A stretch of 64,000 nucleotides of DNA from Macrostomum hystrix (taxonomy: Eukaryota > Platyhelminthes > Macrostomidae). The notes beneath the pieces are model-generated. The model did no database searches. It was given only the letters and a program-made list of their open reading frames with translations, and had not been told where the DNA came from. Below, piece by piece: positions 1-11,894 of this stretch. The stretch covers positions 5,508,001-5,572,000 of the forward strand of contig CATNEN010000007.1 in the NCBI GenBank assembly GCA_950097015.1, in the 5' to 3' direction. The stretch's first letter is position 1. Every line of letters starts with the position of its first letter. Made by a program: the position numbers and the translations under genes.

Positions 1-155
1 GATCCTTCACTGACTGGCAGTCCCACACTCTGATCCTTCGCTGACTGGCAGTCCCGCACTCTGATCCTTCACTGACTGGCAGTCCCACACTCTGATCCTT
101 CGCTGACTGGCAGTCCCACACTCTGATCCTTCACTGACTAGCAGTCCCACACTTT
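1..155. repeat. 31-bp tandem repeat upstream of ERCC6L
   Basis: About five copies of a 31-bp unit (core CACTGACTGGCAGTCCCACA) run from the window edge to just before the first exon of the helicase gene. Units alternate at one position (TTCACTG / TTCGCTG). The array is cut by the window boundary, so its true length is unknown. Confidence 0.9.
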
Positions 156-208
156 ATTGTACTATTATTTTAGATTTTGACTTGCACTTTTCCAGATCTA
201 TTAGTACT

Positions 209-3200
209 ATGTCCGGTAACCATGGCAACACAGTGGACGCTGACGGTGTCCAATCGCCGCAGAGCGAGTCCCGCCGTCTAGTTAGCGAGGCCAAGCGGCT
301 ATTCGAGGCCGGCAATTTGAGTGGCAGCCTGGCCAGCTGCAAGGCGGCCTACGCCATTAAGCCCAGCGAGCAGCTGCAGCGCCGGATTGAACGCCTCGAG
401 CAGCACATTGCCGACCTGGCTAAGGAAGACGAAGAGGAGGATGAGGAGGAGGACGGTGAACAAGACGTTGGCGACGAGAATCGCAACAGCGAAGTTGACG
501 CTGACGATGTCGACTTTGTTGAGCCGTCGTCGTTAATGTCGTCGCGTTACAAGCCAACGATGCAGACGAAAGCCAAATCTAGACATCGAGACGCTGATGA
601 CGATGTCGACGACTACAGCAGTTGGCGCCGAGAGCAGAAGCAGCTGCATCATTATCCACAGCAGAGGCGTCGGTCGCCGCCGCCAATGCAGTCCAAGTCT
701 CCGCTGGGCATGTCGAATAGCGTCGGCAGCAGCTCCGGCGGAGACGGCGGTCGAGCCGAAGTCTGTCCCGGATTCCAACTGAGCAAGCGGCTATTCGACA
801 AGCTCTACGATCACCAGAGGGCGGGCGTCTCCTGGCTGTACGGCCTGCACAAGACTGGCAAAGGCGGCATCCTGGCAGACGATATGGGCCTTGGTGAGTT
901 TGTCCCAATGACAGTCAGTGAGCAGCTTGTCCCAATGACAGTCAGTGAGCAGCTTGTCCCAATGACAGTCAGTGAGCAGCTTGTCCCCATGACAGTCATT
1001 GAGCAGCTTGTCCCAATGACAGTCAGTGAGCAGCTTGTCCCAATGACAGTCATTGAGCAGCTTGTCCCCATGACAGTCAGTGAGCAGCTTGTCACCATGA
1101 CAGTCAGTGAGCAGCTTGTCCCAGTGACAGTCAGTGAGCAGCTTGTCCCCATGACAGTCAGTGAGCAGCTTGTCCCCATGACAGTCAGTGAGCAGCTTGT
1201 CCCCATGACAGTCAGTGAGCAGCTTGTCCCCATGACAGTCAGTGAGCAGCTTGTCCCCATGACAGTCAGTGCCATTATTTGTCACGCCACCATCCGCAGG
1301 CAAGACCATTCAGTCAATTTCATTCATTCGCGGCTTATTCGACGCAAGCGAGATTCGCTCCGTGCTGCTTATCATGCCGGTGTCCCTCATAGCAACCTGG
1401 CGGCAGGAGTTTGACAAATGGGCGCCCAACATCCCTGTGTACATGTACCACGGACAGACCAAGCGCCAGATGGAGTATGACCTGTCGCGAGTGCAGCGCC
1501 GTTCCGGAGTGCTCATCACAACCTACGGCATGGTAGTATCCTCCTGGGAGTCACTGGCCTGCGACCACAGCCGGCGAACCTTCGTGTGGGATTACGTAAT
1601 CCTTGACGAGGGTCACAAGATCAAGAATTCCAGCAGGAAGACTTCTAAGGTGCGATGACTGTGTGTCTATCTAGTTACCTGCTAGTTTATCCACCTGTCC
1701 TTAGACTCGCCATAGACAAAGACTGATATTTTATTGCTTAACTTTGACAGGGAGTCTTTGCCATCGACGCCAAGCACCGAATCATTCTGACTGGCACAGC
1801 TGTGCAAAATAACCTGATGGAGCTGTGGACCCTGTTTGACTTTGTACATCACGGCACCCTGCTGGGCACGCAGAAGACCTTCAAGACCGAGTACGAGCGG
1901 CCCATCAATCGGTCGCGCGAGAAGGATGCTACAGCATCTGAGCGTCGTTATGGTGACCAGATGGCCCAGAGCCTGAAGTCTCGCATTGATCCGTACTTTC
2001 TGCGCCGCACCAAGAGCCAGATTCAGGCAAACAGTAAGCAGCAGCAGCAGCAGCAGCCGGGCCAGCCGTCAGCGGGACCGGCGATGCCTTCGCTGACGCG
2101 CAAGAATGACATTGTAGTGTGGCTGTACATGTCTGAAACCCAACTGAACATCTACCGCGACTTCCTGCAACTTGATCAGGTATGAACCCCGGCTTATATA
2201 AAGGCGGCTTATATAACTAAAAAAATTACAGAAGGGCTGTGGGCAATGGCACATCATAATTTGATGACGCTTGACCCGCAGCCTGCTAAGAGGCAATTGT
2301 GCCCATTTCGCTGACTTCTTTGCACACACGCACACTGATACACAGGTGTGTACATCTGCTCTGACTTTCTCAATATCAGGCAGTGTACACTCTCACTGAG
2401 CCTTGGAGGTTGGTCCTCAATGGCACAGGTGTGTACATCTGCTCTGACTTTCTCAATATCAGGCAGTGTACACTCTCACTGAGCCTTGGAGGTTGGTCCT
2501 CAATGGCACAGGTGTGTACATCTGCTCTGACTTTCTCAATATCAGGCAGTGTACACTATCACTGAGCCTTGGAGGTTGGTCCTCAATGGCACAGGTGTGT
2601 ACATCTGCTCTGACTTTCTCAATATCAGGCAGTGTACACTATCACTGAGCCTTGGAGGTTGGTCCTCAATGGCGTAAAAATTAATGCGGCCTTGCCGCGT
2701 AATCGAGCTCGGAGACTTTAGTGCGAGAGGCAAATGCATTCAATATGATACAATATGATACCACAGCGAATCCAACTTCCCATAAATTTATTAGGTCAAA
2801 GCGCTGCTATTGAAGAGCAATCGTCGATCGCCTCTAGTCGAACTGACGGTATTAAAGAAAATCTGCGATCATCCGCGTCTACTGTCGGCCAACCAGTGCC
2901 AGGACCTGGGCCTCAGCCGGGCTGAGAACATGCTGGACGATAGCCGTGCCGCCTGCCAGCTGCCCGTGTCGATGCTGCTGCAGGAGAGCTGCAAGATGGC
3001 CTTCCTAGCTGATCTATTGGCCAAGCTCAAAGCCGAGCATCATCGCACTCTGATTTTCTCCAGGTCGCGCAAGATGTTAGACATCGCCGAACTAATCTTG
3101 TGCGATCGGGGCCATCGTCTGATTCGACTAGACGGTCGGATCACTCAAGTGTCCGACAGACAGGACATTGTAGAGAGATTCTCTCGGGATAAGACCATTG

Positions 3201-6200
3201 ACGCCTTCCTGCTAACCACACAGGTTAGTCTCATTAAGCATGTACGCCAGGTGAATAAATTCTATAATGAATGCCATCAATATGTACATACAGGTTGGCG
3301 GCGTAGGCCTCACGCTGACTGCGGCCGATCGCGTAGTGATCTTAGACCCGTCCTGGAATCCGGCGGTGGATGCCCAGGCCGTTGATCGGGCCTTTCGCAT
3401 TGGCCAACAGCGCAATGTACTTATTTACCGGCTAATCACCTGCGGCACTATTGAAGAGAAAATCTATCGCCGTCAGGTGTTCAAGGACGGCATCACCAGG
3501 CAGACTACAGGCATTGGCGAGGCTGACAAGGATCCATTCAGGTGAGGCCTGAGCACTAGCTAGATTTGGCCGAGTGTTAGGGATAATAATAATTTTTGCC
3601 CGGCAGCTCTGGGTCCCAGCCCACATTTCCACTGACCGCTGAGCACAATCACGTGCTCACTTTGTACTTTTGCCCGAATTTTTTATCGTCAAGCAGCAGG
3701 ATCGACCTCCCACCAGCGGTGAAGAAGTTCGCGAGCGCGGTGTCCCGCAGGTACCGGGCTAACAGGTAGATGTTCTCGGGTCTGCAAACGCCAGAGAGGT
3801 CACGGTTGGAGCTGCAGAAAGGGCACCTTTTCTCCAGCACTTGCGCGTTTGCACGTTAGTGCCGTCTGTACCGCTAAACTTGGGCGGTAGCAATGCTGAC
3901 TGGCGCTGGCGCTGTGTTCTCGCTGTAAGAATCGATAACAAGATAAGTTCCAAGTACGAAGTGTATTTGGCGTACACCATAAAGAGATCAGATATTATTT
4001 ACGCTTGTAAATACAGCGATATCGATCCGTCAGCGGCTAGTGTCGCTGGCTCACTTTCCAATGGTCGCTGGTTCGTTCCTCCATCCAAGTCACGATTATT
4101 TCGGGGCTTAGTTGGAGGTTTGCGAAGTAGTGACTTGGGGAGATGCACCTTATTCTGTGCAACCAAAGCTAATTTATAATAGCTTAACCCCTGCCTTCTG
4201 CATGCCTGCTTGTTTGTGTTTGTGTTTGTGCGTTGTGCCGGGTGTGAGGCATTTTATGGGGGGTGAGGCCCCCCATAAAATAAATGAATGAATAATTCAA
4301 TGAATTTAATAATTTCTGATGTCGCTAGAGGCATTTGTTGCGCATATTAAGTTACGGCAGTTGGTCAGTAATTCTTGCTAATTTCTCTCTGAAAACGACT
4401 TGTCCTCAGGTACTTCACCAAGCAGGAGCTGCGCGAGTTGTTCAAGCTGGACGATCCGCACCATTCGCAGACTCAGATGCAGCTGGCTGAGCTGCACAGC
4501 GGCCAGCGCCGAACAGATCCCCAGCTAGACGAGCACCTGGCCTACCTGCACAGCCTCAACATTTTCGGCATCTCGGATCACGATCTGATGTTCTCCCAGG
4601 CCGACGCCACGGAACCGGAGGCCGATGATGGCGATCCCATCGTCAGCGCGTTCGGCGGTCTTGACTCAACGGCTGCCGCCTCCTCTGCCGGAGTCTTGAA
4701 TCAAGCCAAACTGGTTGAGCAGCGCCGGCGTCAGGTAGAAGAGACTCTGGCTCGCGAGAACGAGGAGATGGCCGGCCGGCGATTGGATCGCATCGATATG
4801 AGCCGCATGGAGCTGTCCGTGTTGCAGCCGCCCGGCTCCTCTAGGCCAGTGCACGTGCGAGAGAGGATCGAAGCGACCATGCACCAGTTTATGCCGCTGG
4901 CTCGACCCAAGATTCCTCAGGTAAATGCGGCTGTGTGTTTTGATGACTGTCGAATGTCCACTTCACTTACTCATTAAACTTTCTCTACTTTTTCAGCCGC
5001 AGCCGCGACCGCGACCCCCGGTGCCGCTTTTCCCTCCATCCTCCGTGTCCGGCTCCGCTTCGTCCTCCATCGAAGCGGCGGGTGTAACGACCGTTCCTAG
5101 CCCGCCGCCGTCGCCGCCGCCGCCGCGACCCTCCGCCACGGTTGAATCGTCTGCCAACTCTGCCCGCCTTACCCTGCCGGCCCCTAAAAATCAGTCCGTT
5201 GATGACTACGAGGACTCACCATTAGCGGCTCGACGCGGCAACACCGATGGACGCCGTCGGCTGGCCATCAACAGCTCGGACAGCTCCGACTCCGAGACCG
5301 CCGCCCTTGATGATCGTCAGCGCCGCAGTTTGAACTTTAATAAAGAAGTAAAATCTGTGGAACGCCAGCTATCCGAGAGTGTTCATGCGATGAGTGTCTC
5401 GGACGATGATGACCACACCGGCTTCAAGGCTAGAGCTGCCGCGGCCGATGGAACTGCGGGAAAGTCGCGTGTCAACTACGAGGACTCGCCAATGATAGGC
5501 CGCTACACCCGCCAGCTGGTCGTGGACTCCGACAACGACTCCGATCATAATGAACGAGCCTCGGCCGCCATGGAGGCCTCAGCTTTTGATGGCTCGCCTC
5601 AGCAGCTGCAGCAGCCACCCCAGAAGGTGATGGTGCCGTCCACGCCTGAGCAGCTCTCGGACAGCGTCATTGCGATGAGCATCTCAGAGGAAGACGGAGA
5701 CGGCGCTGCGGAGGCCGATGCCAAGGCGCCAGAGTCAGACTCGGAATCAGACGACGATTCTAACAATGAGCCGATCGAAGTGATTGAACTGTCCTCCTCG
5801 GACGAGAGCCTGCAGGAGGCTCTGCAGAGCCGGCCTGTGCACAACTTGCTGTCTCGTTCGCTGGGCGCTACAGCGGAGAGCTCTTCGGTGACGGCCGCAG
5901 CCTCTGTGGGCTCCTTCGCGGCTGACGGTGTTGCCAGTCAAAGTCGGGCACTGTTTGTCCCCGAGTCGCCTATCCACCAGGCACTGCCTCAGCAGCAGCA
6001 GCATTGGCGCCCCTCGGTGCCATCATCTGGCGGCTTCGTGGTTAACGAGACGCCGACTCCGCCACCGTCCAGTGCTGCGGTGCCTCGATTCTCTGTCGCA
6101 TCAACGCCTATCGCTGCTGGAGCCGCAGCCGCCGCCTTGGCTCGCAATATCGCCGAGAACCAGATGTCGGTCGCTGAAGACAGCGACCAGCTACTTTTTG

Positions 6201-6298
6201 AGCATTCATTGCCGGGAGAAGATCGGAGCGCCGTAGAATTTGACGCCGCGATGAGTGCAACTGAATGGTTCACTCCCGGCGTAGGACAAAATCAGTGA
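209..6298 (+). CDS. ERCC6L: ERCC6L/PICH-type SNF2 DNA translocase, 7 exons
   Basis: In other animals PICH coats and remodels ultrafine anaphase DNA bridges and centromeric DNA. Exons: 209-893, 1300-1649, 1751-2179, 2795-3223, 3294-3541, 4410-4920, 4997-6298. All junctions are GT..AG and phases agree, giving 1317 aa (human is about 1250). Seen: an N-terminal TPR-like helix pair ([17 protein letters not shown]), an acidic stretch, motif I DMGLGKT (about 225-231, split by intron 1), DEGH box 331-334, the motif III region LTGTAVQNN, helicase-C motifs GGVGLTL and DRAFRIGQ, then the PICH-like signature [14 protein letters not shown]. The tail is Ser/acid rich. It has two YEDSP motifs, two related AMS[VI]S-acidic motifs and an [12 protein letters not shown] stretch that fits a SUMO-interacting motif. 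A CTTTTCCAG acceptor lies 14 nt before the ATG and could serve cis- or trans-splicing. Confidence 0.93.
894..1299 (+). repeat. Intron 1 of ERCC6L: 27-bp minisatellite, about 14 copies
   Basis: Nearly the whole 406-bp intron is a 27-bp repeat (core GACAGTCAGTGAGCAGCTTG). Each unit contains CA-GTGAGC, a good 5' splice-site match. The first lies 24 nt after the real donor and the others follow at 27-nt steps, so all share its phase. The repeat frame stays open through the intron. Confidence 0.95.
2340..2770 (-). repeat. SINE family 1 fragment with 83-bp tandem expansion (ERCC6L intron 3)
   Basis: Four copies of an 83-bp unit (from ACAGGTGTGTACATCTGCTC to CTCAATGGC) are followed by sequence matching the tRNA-like head of SINE family 1 in reverse (CCGCGTAATCGAGCTC, GAGAGGCAAA). 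The 83-bp unit matches the middle of the intact SINE at 14147-14503. The satellite therefore appears to have grown from an inserted SINE. Confidence 0.8.
3640..4310 (+). mobile_element. Possible 3' end of a non-LTR retroposon in ERCC6L intron 5
   Basis: The large intron 5 (3542-4409) ends in GT-rich sequence, a perfect hairpin (13-bp arms 4251-4263 and 4269-4281, loop TGAGG) and a TAAATGAATGAAT tail. Hairpins followed by such tails are common at the 3' ends of LINE-like elements. On the opposite strand a short ORF with a CPFC-type Cys pair is open around 3649-3980. No reverse transcriptase core is present, so the family is undetermined. Confidence 0.35.
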
Positions 6299-6680
6299 TT
6301 AACTTTGTGCTTGAATAGAGTCCACAGTTTCAGCTTTTTTCCTGAAATTTAGTTAGGAAAAAAAGTTACCAGATGTTGTGGTCTTTTCTTGCGTTCATTT
6401 AATTAGTTTTACAACTGACAATTCCCACCCGATTTTGCCTCAAATCAGAACCAAACTGGGTCCCAAATCCTTAAAAAGTAATGACATATGCGAAAAACTC
6501 GTACTTTTAAGCAAAATTCTACTCGTAAAAAGCATTTATGCGCTTTTTGCTTCCTTTTTTATAAATTTTCCTGTTTAAAAGACGTTTTGTAAACGATAAT
6601 ATCTTTTTTAGTTTTGTTTATTTTCACAAGATCATTACAAGCGAACTATGTTTATATATAATTAGTAGTGTTATAATAAT
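6299..6680. other. 3' flank of ERCC6L, AT-rich, nothing recognised
   Basis: AT-rich DNA after the helicase stop codon. No ORF of note and no canonical AATAAA before the satellite starts, so the polyadenylation site is not placed. Confidence 0.6.
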
Positions 6681-7412
6681 TGGGCCAAATAATTGGCTTG
6701 ACCAATTAAAAACGTTGCAGAATCTATCTGGCCGGGCCAAATTAATGGCTTGACCAATTAAAAACGTTGCAGAATCTATCTGGTCGGGCCAAATTAATGG
6801 CTTGACCAATTAAAAACGTTGCAGAATCTATCTGGCCGGGCCAAATTAATGGCTTGACCAATTAAAAACGTTGCAGAATCTATCTGGTCGGGCCAAATTA
6901 ATGGCTTGACCAATTAAAAACGTTGCAGAATCTATCTGGCCGGGCCAAATTAATGGCTTGACCAATTAAAAACGTTGCAGAATTTTTCTGGCCGGGCCAA
7001 ATTAATGGCTTGACCAATTAAAAACGTTGCAGAATCTATCTGGCCGGGCCAAATTAATGGCTTGACCAATTAAAAACGTTGCAGAATCTATCTGGCCGGG
7101 CCAAATTAATGGCTTGACCAATTAAAAACGTTGCAGAATCTATCTGGCCGGGCCAAATTAATGGCTTGACCAATTAAAAACGTTGCAGAATTTTTCTGGC
7201 CGGGCCAAATTAATGGCTTGACCAATTAAAAACGTTGCAGAATTTTTCTGGCCGGGCCAAATTAATGGCTTGACCAATTAAAAACGTTGCAGAATTTATC
7301 TGGCCGTGCCAAATAATTGGCTTGACCAATTAAAAACGTTGCAGAATCTATCTGGCCGGGCCAAATTAATGGCTTGACCAATTAAAAACGTTGCAGAATT
7401 TATCTGGCTGGT
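6680..7412. repeat. 52-bp satellite, about 14 copies
   Basis: Tandem 52-bp unit with core GGCTTGACCAATTAAAAACG followed by TTGCAGAATCTATCTGG. It is well conserved between copies, with alternating CTATCT/TTTTCT and CCGGG/TCGGG variants. It contains AATTAATGGC/GACCAATTAA pairs that give each unit short dyad symmetry. Confidence 0.95.
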
Positions 7413-7569
7413 CCGGCCAGATACAGTGACAGTGCTGCTGCATGGATTCATCTTTTCCTAGGTCACATTTACGAGTCTTTTATGTGGTAAAAATCAAAAC
7501 TTTTCTGCCTCGAAGAAATAAAAAAAGTTTGGCAGTTTGGATGAATGTCTGCTGTCTCAGCAGAGTAAT

Positions 7570-7950
7570 TTTATTTGCAGTGTATTTAATTAGCTCGCAC
7601 AGTTGCAGCTGTCAGCCGTAGGTTTGCCAGTATCTCCGCCTCAGCCTTAATCGAGCCACGGCTCCTAGTGGCCCAGCGTTGCCGTTCCTCTCTTCCAGCT
7701 TATCTTCTTCTTTCGCCCTTTGTCACCGTGAGGTATGGGGCCCATACCTCGATCCAAGCGTCGCCGTCGTCTTCGGCATCGCCGTCCTCTTCCGCCGCTG
7801 TGTGCATCTCCAGCATCGGCAGTAGCAGAACTGCAGCCACCAGTAGAAGCCGCAGCCAACTCATTACATTTGACTTGGGCCTTATTTTCGTGAATTGCTC
7901 TGTAGCACAATAACACTGACTGTGCGGCGAGTGACTCGAGAATTATATAG
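7570..7950 (-). CDS. Candidate small secreted peptide / prohormone gene
   Basis: An ORF too short for usual thresholds runs 7864-7700: 54 aa beginning MSWLRLLLVAAVLLLPMLEM, a textbook signal peptide, then an acidic spacer (AEEDGDAEDDGD) and an end of KGERRR. A TATA-like box (TATATAA, minus strand) lies at 7943-7949, about 80 nt before the ATG. AATAAA lies at 7570-7575. Just downstream another frame ends RRRYWQTYG-stop (TGA at 7612-7614), which is what an amidated-peptide prohormone end looks like (tribasic site, peptide, Gly, stop), only about 36 nt before AATAAA. Joining the frames would need a short intron, for example 49 nt from the GAG|GTATGG donor, with no clear polypyrimidine tract. The signal peptide is clear; the product after the spacer is uncertain. 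Confidence 0.5.
7943..7949 (-). promoter_or_regulatory. TATA-like box of the small secreted-peptide gene
   Basis: The minus strand reads CTATATAATT. With a start about 30 nt downstream the 5' UTR would be roughly 50 nt before the ATG at 7864. Inferred from position only. Confidence 0.45.
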
Positions 7951-8296
7951 AACTCGGCAACTGTACAGAAAACTGCTCATCTTTTATCTGCAGCTCCTAC
8001 CCATTGTGTGACAATAACAGTAAGAGAGGTTGACCAAATAAATGCTAGCCATTTGCACCTGCTGCTCCGAGTGCGATCTGATATTAATTTCCACAAAAGA
8101 CTGCACACCTCATGCGCGTGCTTTGCTAGATGTCCCGCGGGCCAAACAAATAATAAAACACACACGGCGGATCTGATTGACAGTAGTACAGATGAGGCAT
8201 AAGCGAAATGAGTTGAATGGGATTCAATAAAGGGTTAGAAGTTTCTTAAAGTTGCATTCCCTAAAGCTAGTAATTGTACTTACATTACTTACCACA
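7951..8296. other. Intergenic DNA, nothing recognised
   Basis: No convincing coding potential on either strand. It ends at the 5-bp target-site copy CCACA (8292-8296) next to the LTR element. Confidence 0.5.
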
Positions 8297-8536
8297 TGTC
8301 TTTACTTCAAGTGATTTACGAAGCGAAGCGAGTTGAAGTCATGAAATAAATTGAATCTTCGCAGTAAGAAACCGTCTTTACGGCCAAACCTCAAACGAGA
8401 CAGAGAGCGCAATGGGGGGTTGGGGTACAATCGTGGAGAGTAGCAGGGCAGGGGGAAGGAGGGGGGTGCAGCGATTTAGAAAAGAGAGACACAATCAGAG
8501 CAAGTACAAACAAGTCGCGTAACCAAAAGTCGCTAC
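8297..8536 (-). repeat. 3' LTR of the BEL/Pao element
   Basis: 240 bp, nearly identical to the other LTR (242 bp). Differences are one-base indels in the G runs near 8415 and 8447, so the insertion is recent. It is flanked by CCACA. Confidence 0.95.
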
Positions 8537-8546
8537 ACTCCCCCAA
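8537..8546 (-). promoter_or_regulatory. Polypurine tract of the BEL/Pao element
   Basis: The minus strand reads TTTGGGGGAG directly before the 3' LTR, the expected place for plus-strand priming. The rest of 8547-9072, between pol and the LTR, shows no ORF I can assign. Confidence 0.7.
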
Positions 8547-9072
8547 ATGACAAAGACTGTCATTTCGAGTTCGAACTAAGCATTAAACAATTGAACAAGG
8601 GCAACGGAACAAAAAAACGACAATTTTGAGAGACTGAAAGGGACACAAGTACGAGCATTGACGAAAAAAATGTGTCCTCCACGAAGATTAAGCAATGACG
8701 TACGATTTTACGAGTAGATAGATTAGTTGGCCAAAAATTAACAAAACTGACAACGACCTAGCCGACAGAAATTATATTGAAATTTACGTTACAAGTACGT
8801 TTACGAGTCACGAGTCCCTCATTAACATATTGAATGATGATATGATAATTTGCAACCGAGTTGTGACGCAAAAACTAAATGACTGAATGATAACTACAGG
8901 GTACAAATGAGGGTCAGGGAAGCAAAAAAGGTGTAAGTGAATGAGAACAGATGGAAACGCGATAACAAGAGTCGAGAACAAAAAATGAGCAAAAATTATC
9001 AAGGTAGCTGATCTCGCACCAATGAACAGAACAGAAGAATTTAGAGAAACAGAGATCCGAGACGGAGACCGA

Positions 9073-11724
9073 TTAGATGCACAATTCAAGAGGAATGAGA
9101 GCTTGGACAGGCCGTCTGATGCGCTCAGCCCCCCGAGAGCCCCTTTCCTTCGCCAGACGTACAACTGCGGAACGAACGGCACCATCTCGACCCTCACGGA
9201 CAGACTCTACCACACCCATCTTCCATTGCAGTCTTGGCTGATGCGGCTCTCCCTGAACCAAAACGACGTCTCCGGGTTTTGCAACTGGTCCTCCTCCATG
9301 CGACTTGAGCGCTTTCTCACGCAGGGCGGTGACATATGACGTTTTCCATACATCCCAAAAAACATTCAACGCTCTTCTGAGATGTTTGAGTCGAGCTGGC
9401 AATGGCAGGACGTTGGCGATACGGTTCGACGAGAGAGTTGGCTCCTGAGTCAACCGAGTTCCGAAGAGAAAGTGCGCAGGCGTCAATACGTCGTTGATCT
9501 CATCCGCCGACACATACATAAGTGGTCGACTGTTCACCACAGATTCCATTTCGATAACCGAAGTTGATAGCTCATCGAATGTTAGCAGAGCTTTGCCAAT
9601 GCTCTTTTTCAATCCATCCTTAATGATTCCAACGAGTCTTTCCCAAAATCCGCCCCACCACGGGGCCTTCTCCGGAATGAACTCCCAAGAGATTTTCTTG
9701 TTGGCACAGAATGATTGAACTTCATAGCTGGTGCTAGCTCCGAGAATATTCGCGGCAGCCTTAACGTCTTGGCATTGTCACTGATGATGGAAGGTATTCC
9801 GCGACGACTGACAAAACGACGTAATCCATTCAAGAACTGCGATGCGGTCATGTCAGGAAGCAGTTCCAGATGCACTGCGCGAGTCGATGAGCATGTGAGA
9901 AGTATAATGTACGCCTTCCGAGATTCACAACCATCCTCCCCCGTCCGATAGAATATCGGACCACAGTAGTCCACGCCGACTGATTGAAAGGGTCGGATGT
10001 CGGAAAGGCGAAACTCAGGCAGCTGAGAGATCTGAGGTACAACGTATGAGCGTCCTTGAACCTTCCTACACACCACACACTTCGATAATTCGTGCTTGGT
10101 TCGTTGACGTCCCTTCAGAATCCAATATTTTTCACGAACTTTACTAAGCGTTGAGGCAACTCCCCCGTGAGCAACGGACTGATGAGCTTGTCGAATAATG
10201 AGCTGCTCCAAGTGACTGTGGCGAGGTACTAAGATAGGACTATTAACTTCGAAGGACAGTGCGGAAATACGACCTTGTGAACGCAAAAGTCCCTTATCAT
10301 CTAATCACAGATTCAAGTTCCTGTTCAGATGTGTTGCAGCAGAGCTACGCCGAATGTGATCGATTTCCTTTGAAAACGATTCCCTTTGAATTGACCTTAC
10401 CAATAGGACTTCTGCATCAGTCAACTCTTCGGCGGTCACCGTCCTTGATTTATTGACTAACGATTGAGCTCGAGCACTCCGTAGGTTGCGGACAAATCTT
10501 TGTACCCATGCTAGGACGCGTAAAACTCTCGAATAGTTCGAAAACTTGCCTATGTCAATGATTAAAGAGATACGATCGACGTTCTTAGATTCCATGGGCT
10601 GTTCAGCGACTGTTGATAGTGCTTCTGCAGAGTTATGATCTTCCGCGACTGTGCTCGAATGCTTATCTTCAGACGAAACTGGGTAGATGCCTGATCGAAG
10701 AAATTCGGGACCACTAAACCACACCTTGTTTTTCTGTAGCTGCCCTGGAAGTAAGCCTCGAGATGGCAGGTCGGCGGGGTTCAGTTCCCCGGGAACATGT
10801 CGCCACTCGGACGTTGACGTGAGAGTCCGGATCTCCTTAACGCGGTTTTGAACGAAAACTTGGCGAAGCTTGTCGGTGTTGGTGATCCACTGCAGAGTTG
10901 TCTTGCTGTCTGTCCAGAGATAACGCGTCATGCTGGGAAATTGCAGACACCGTGCGTATTAGACGAGCTAAGATTAGGGCTCCCAGCAGTTCTAGTCTAG
11001 CGATGCTAAGATTTGATAGCGGTGCTACGCGCGTTTTGGCCTGAATTAAATGCGTTGAAACGTTGTTTGTTTCCGACCGGGCCTGAATGTAGACACAGGC
11101 AGCGTAAGCAGATTCGCTTGCATCACAGAATCCATGTAATTCCATTCGAACTGGCTCCGAATCGAGATCGGCGAAAAGGTAGCGAGGAACTTCGAAGCGT
11201 GAGCTCGACAACGACTGTAACCAACGGTTCCAACTCTCGGCGATATCTGGCGGAAGTTCGTCGTCCCAACCCGACTTGCGAACACACAGTTTCTGTAGCA
11301 TCACCTTGACAACAGTCAAAGAGGGTGACAAGATTCCTAACGGATCGTACACAGACGCAAGTACTCCTAGCATCGACCTCTTGGTTGAAGAGGATCCGTT
11401 GACGTGGGTAACTAGCTCAGAAAACTGCATGACGAATGTGTCCCTGACCGAGTCCCAGTGGAGTCCAAGCACTTTTTCTGTATGACCAACATCCTGATCG
11501 GGTAGCGAGCTGTTGAACGAATCTGAGTTGGATTTCCACTGTCGCATATTCATGCCAGCCAGGTTGAAGATATTTTTTGCATCTTTGTAGAGATTGAATG
11601 CGTCACTTAGAGATTTACAGCTTGTCACTAAATTGTCGACGTACAAGTCTTTGCGAATAATCTCAGCGGCGAGTGGAAAATTATTCTTCTGGCTATCAAT
11701 GTGTTGAAGGACCCTAGCTCTCAA
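9073..11724 (-). pseudogene. Broken BEL/Pao pol remnant (late RT, A17/RNase H region, integrase)
   Basis: In order on the minus strand: the end of the RT with LYVDNLV (11724 downward), the Pao-type connection domain (YDPLGILSP, then GFCDASESAYAACVY), an RNase H-like part (WTDSKTTLQW), the integrase zinc region and core (DYCGP, SDNAKT), and the BEL/Pao integrase tail (VNSRPL, LTPAHFL, PGDVVLV). The reading changes frame near 10931 and near 9715. An in-frame TGA lies near 10304, just before the DDKGLLRSQGR segment. All these parts belong to one ancestral polyprotein, so this is a dead copy. Confidence 0.9.
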
Positions 11725-11894
11725 GACACCAGGAGAGCACGTAAAACTGGCTCAAGACTGGCAGGCGTGAGCCAGTAGACGGGAGAGCGAGCGAGGCCGG
11801 CAGCAGACGAAGAGGCGAGCGAGACCGGCAGCATACAAAGAGGTGAGCGAGACCGCCAGCAACTTCGACCGAATCGATGAGAAGACGACTGACA

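Noticed and set aside
6690-7412. CRISPR-like array
   Set aside because: Units are contiguous 52-bp tandem copies with no variable spacers, and the genome is eukaryotic; the same holds for the other arrays.
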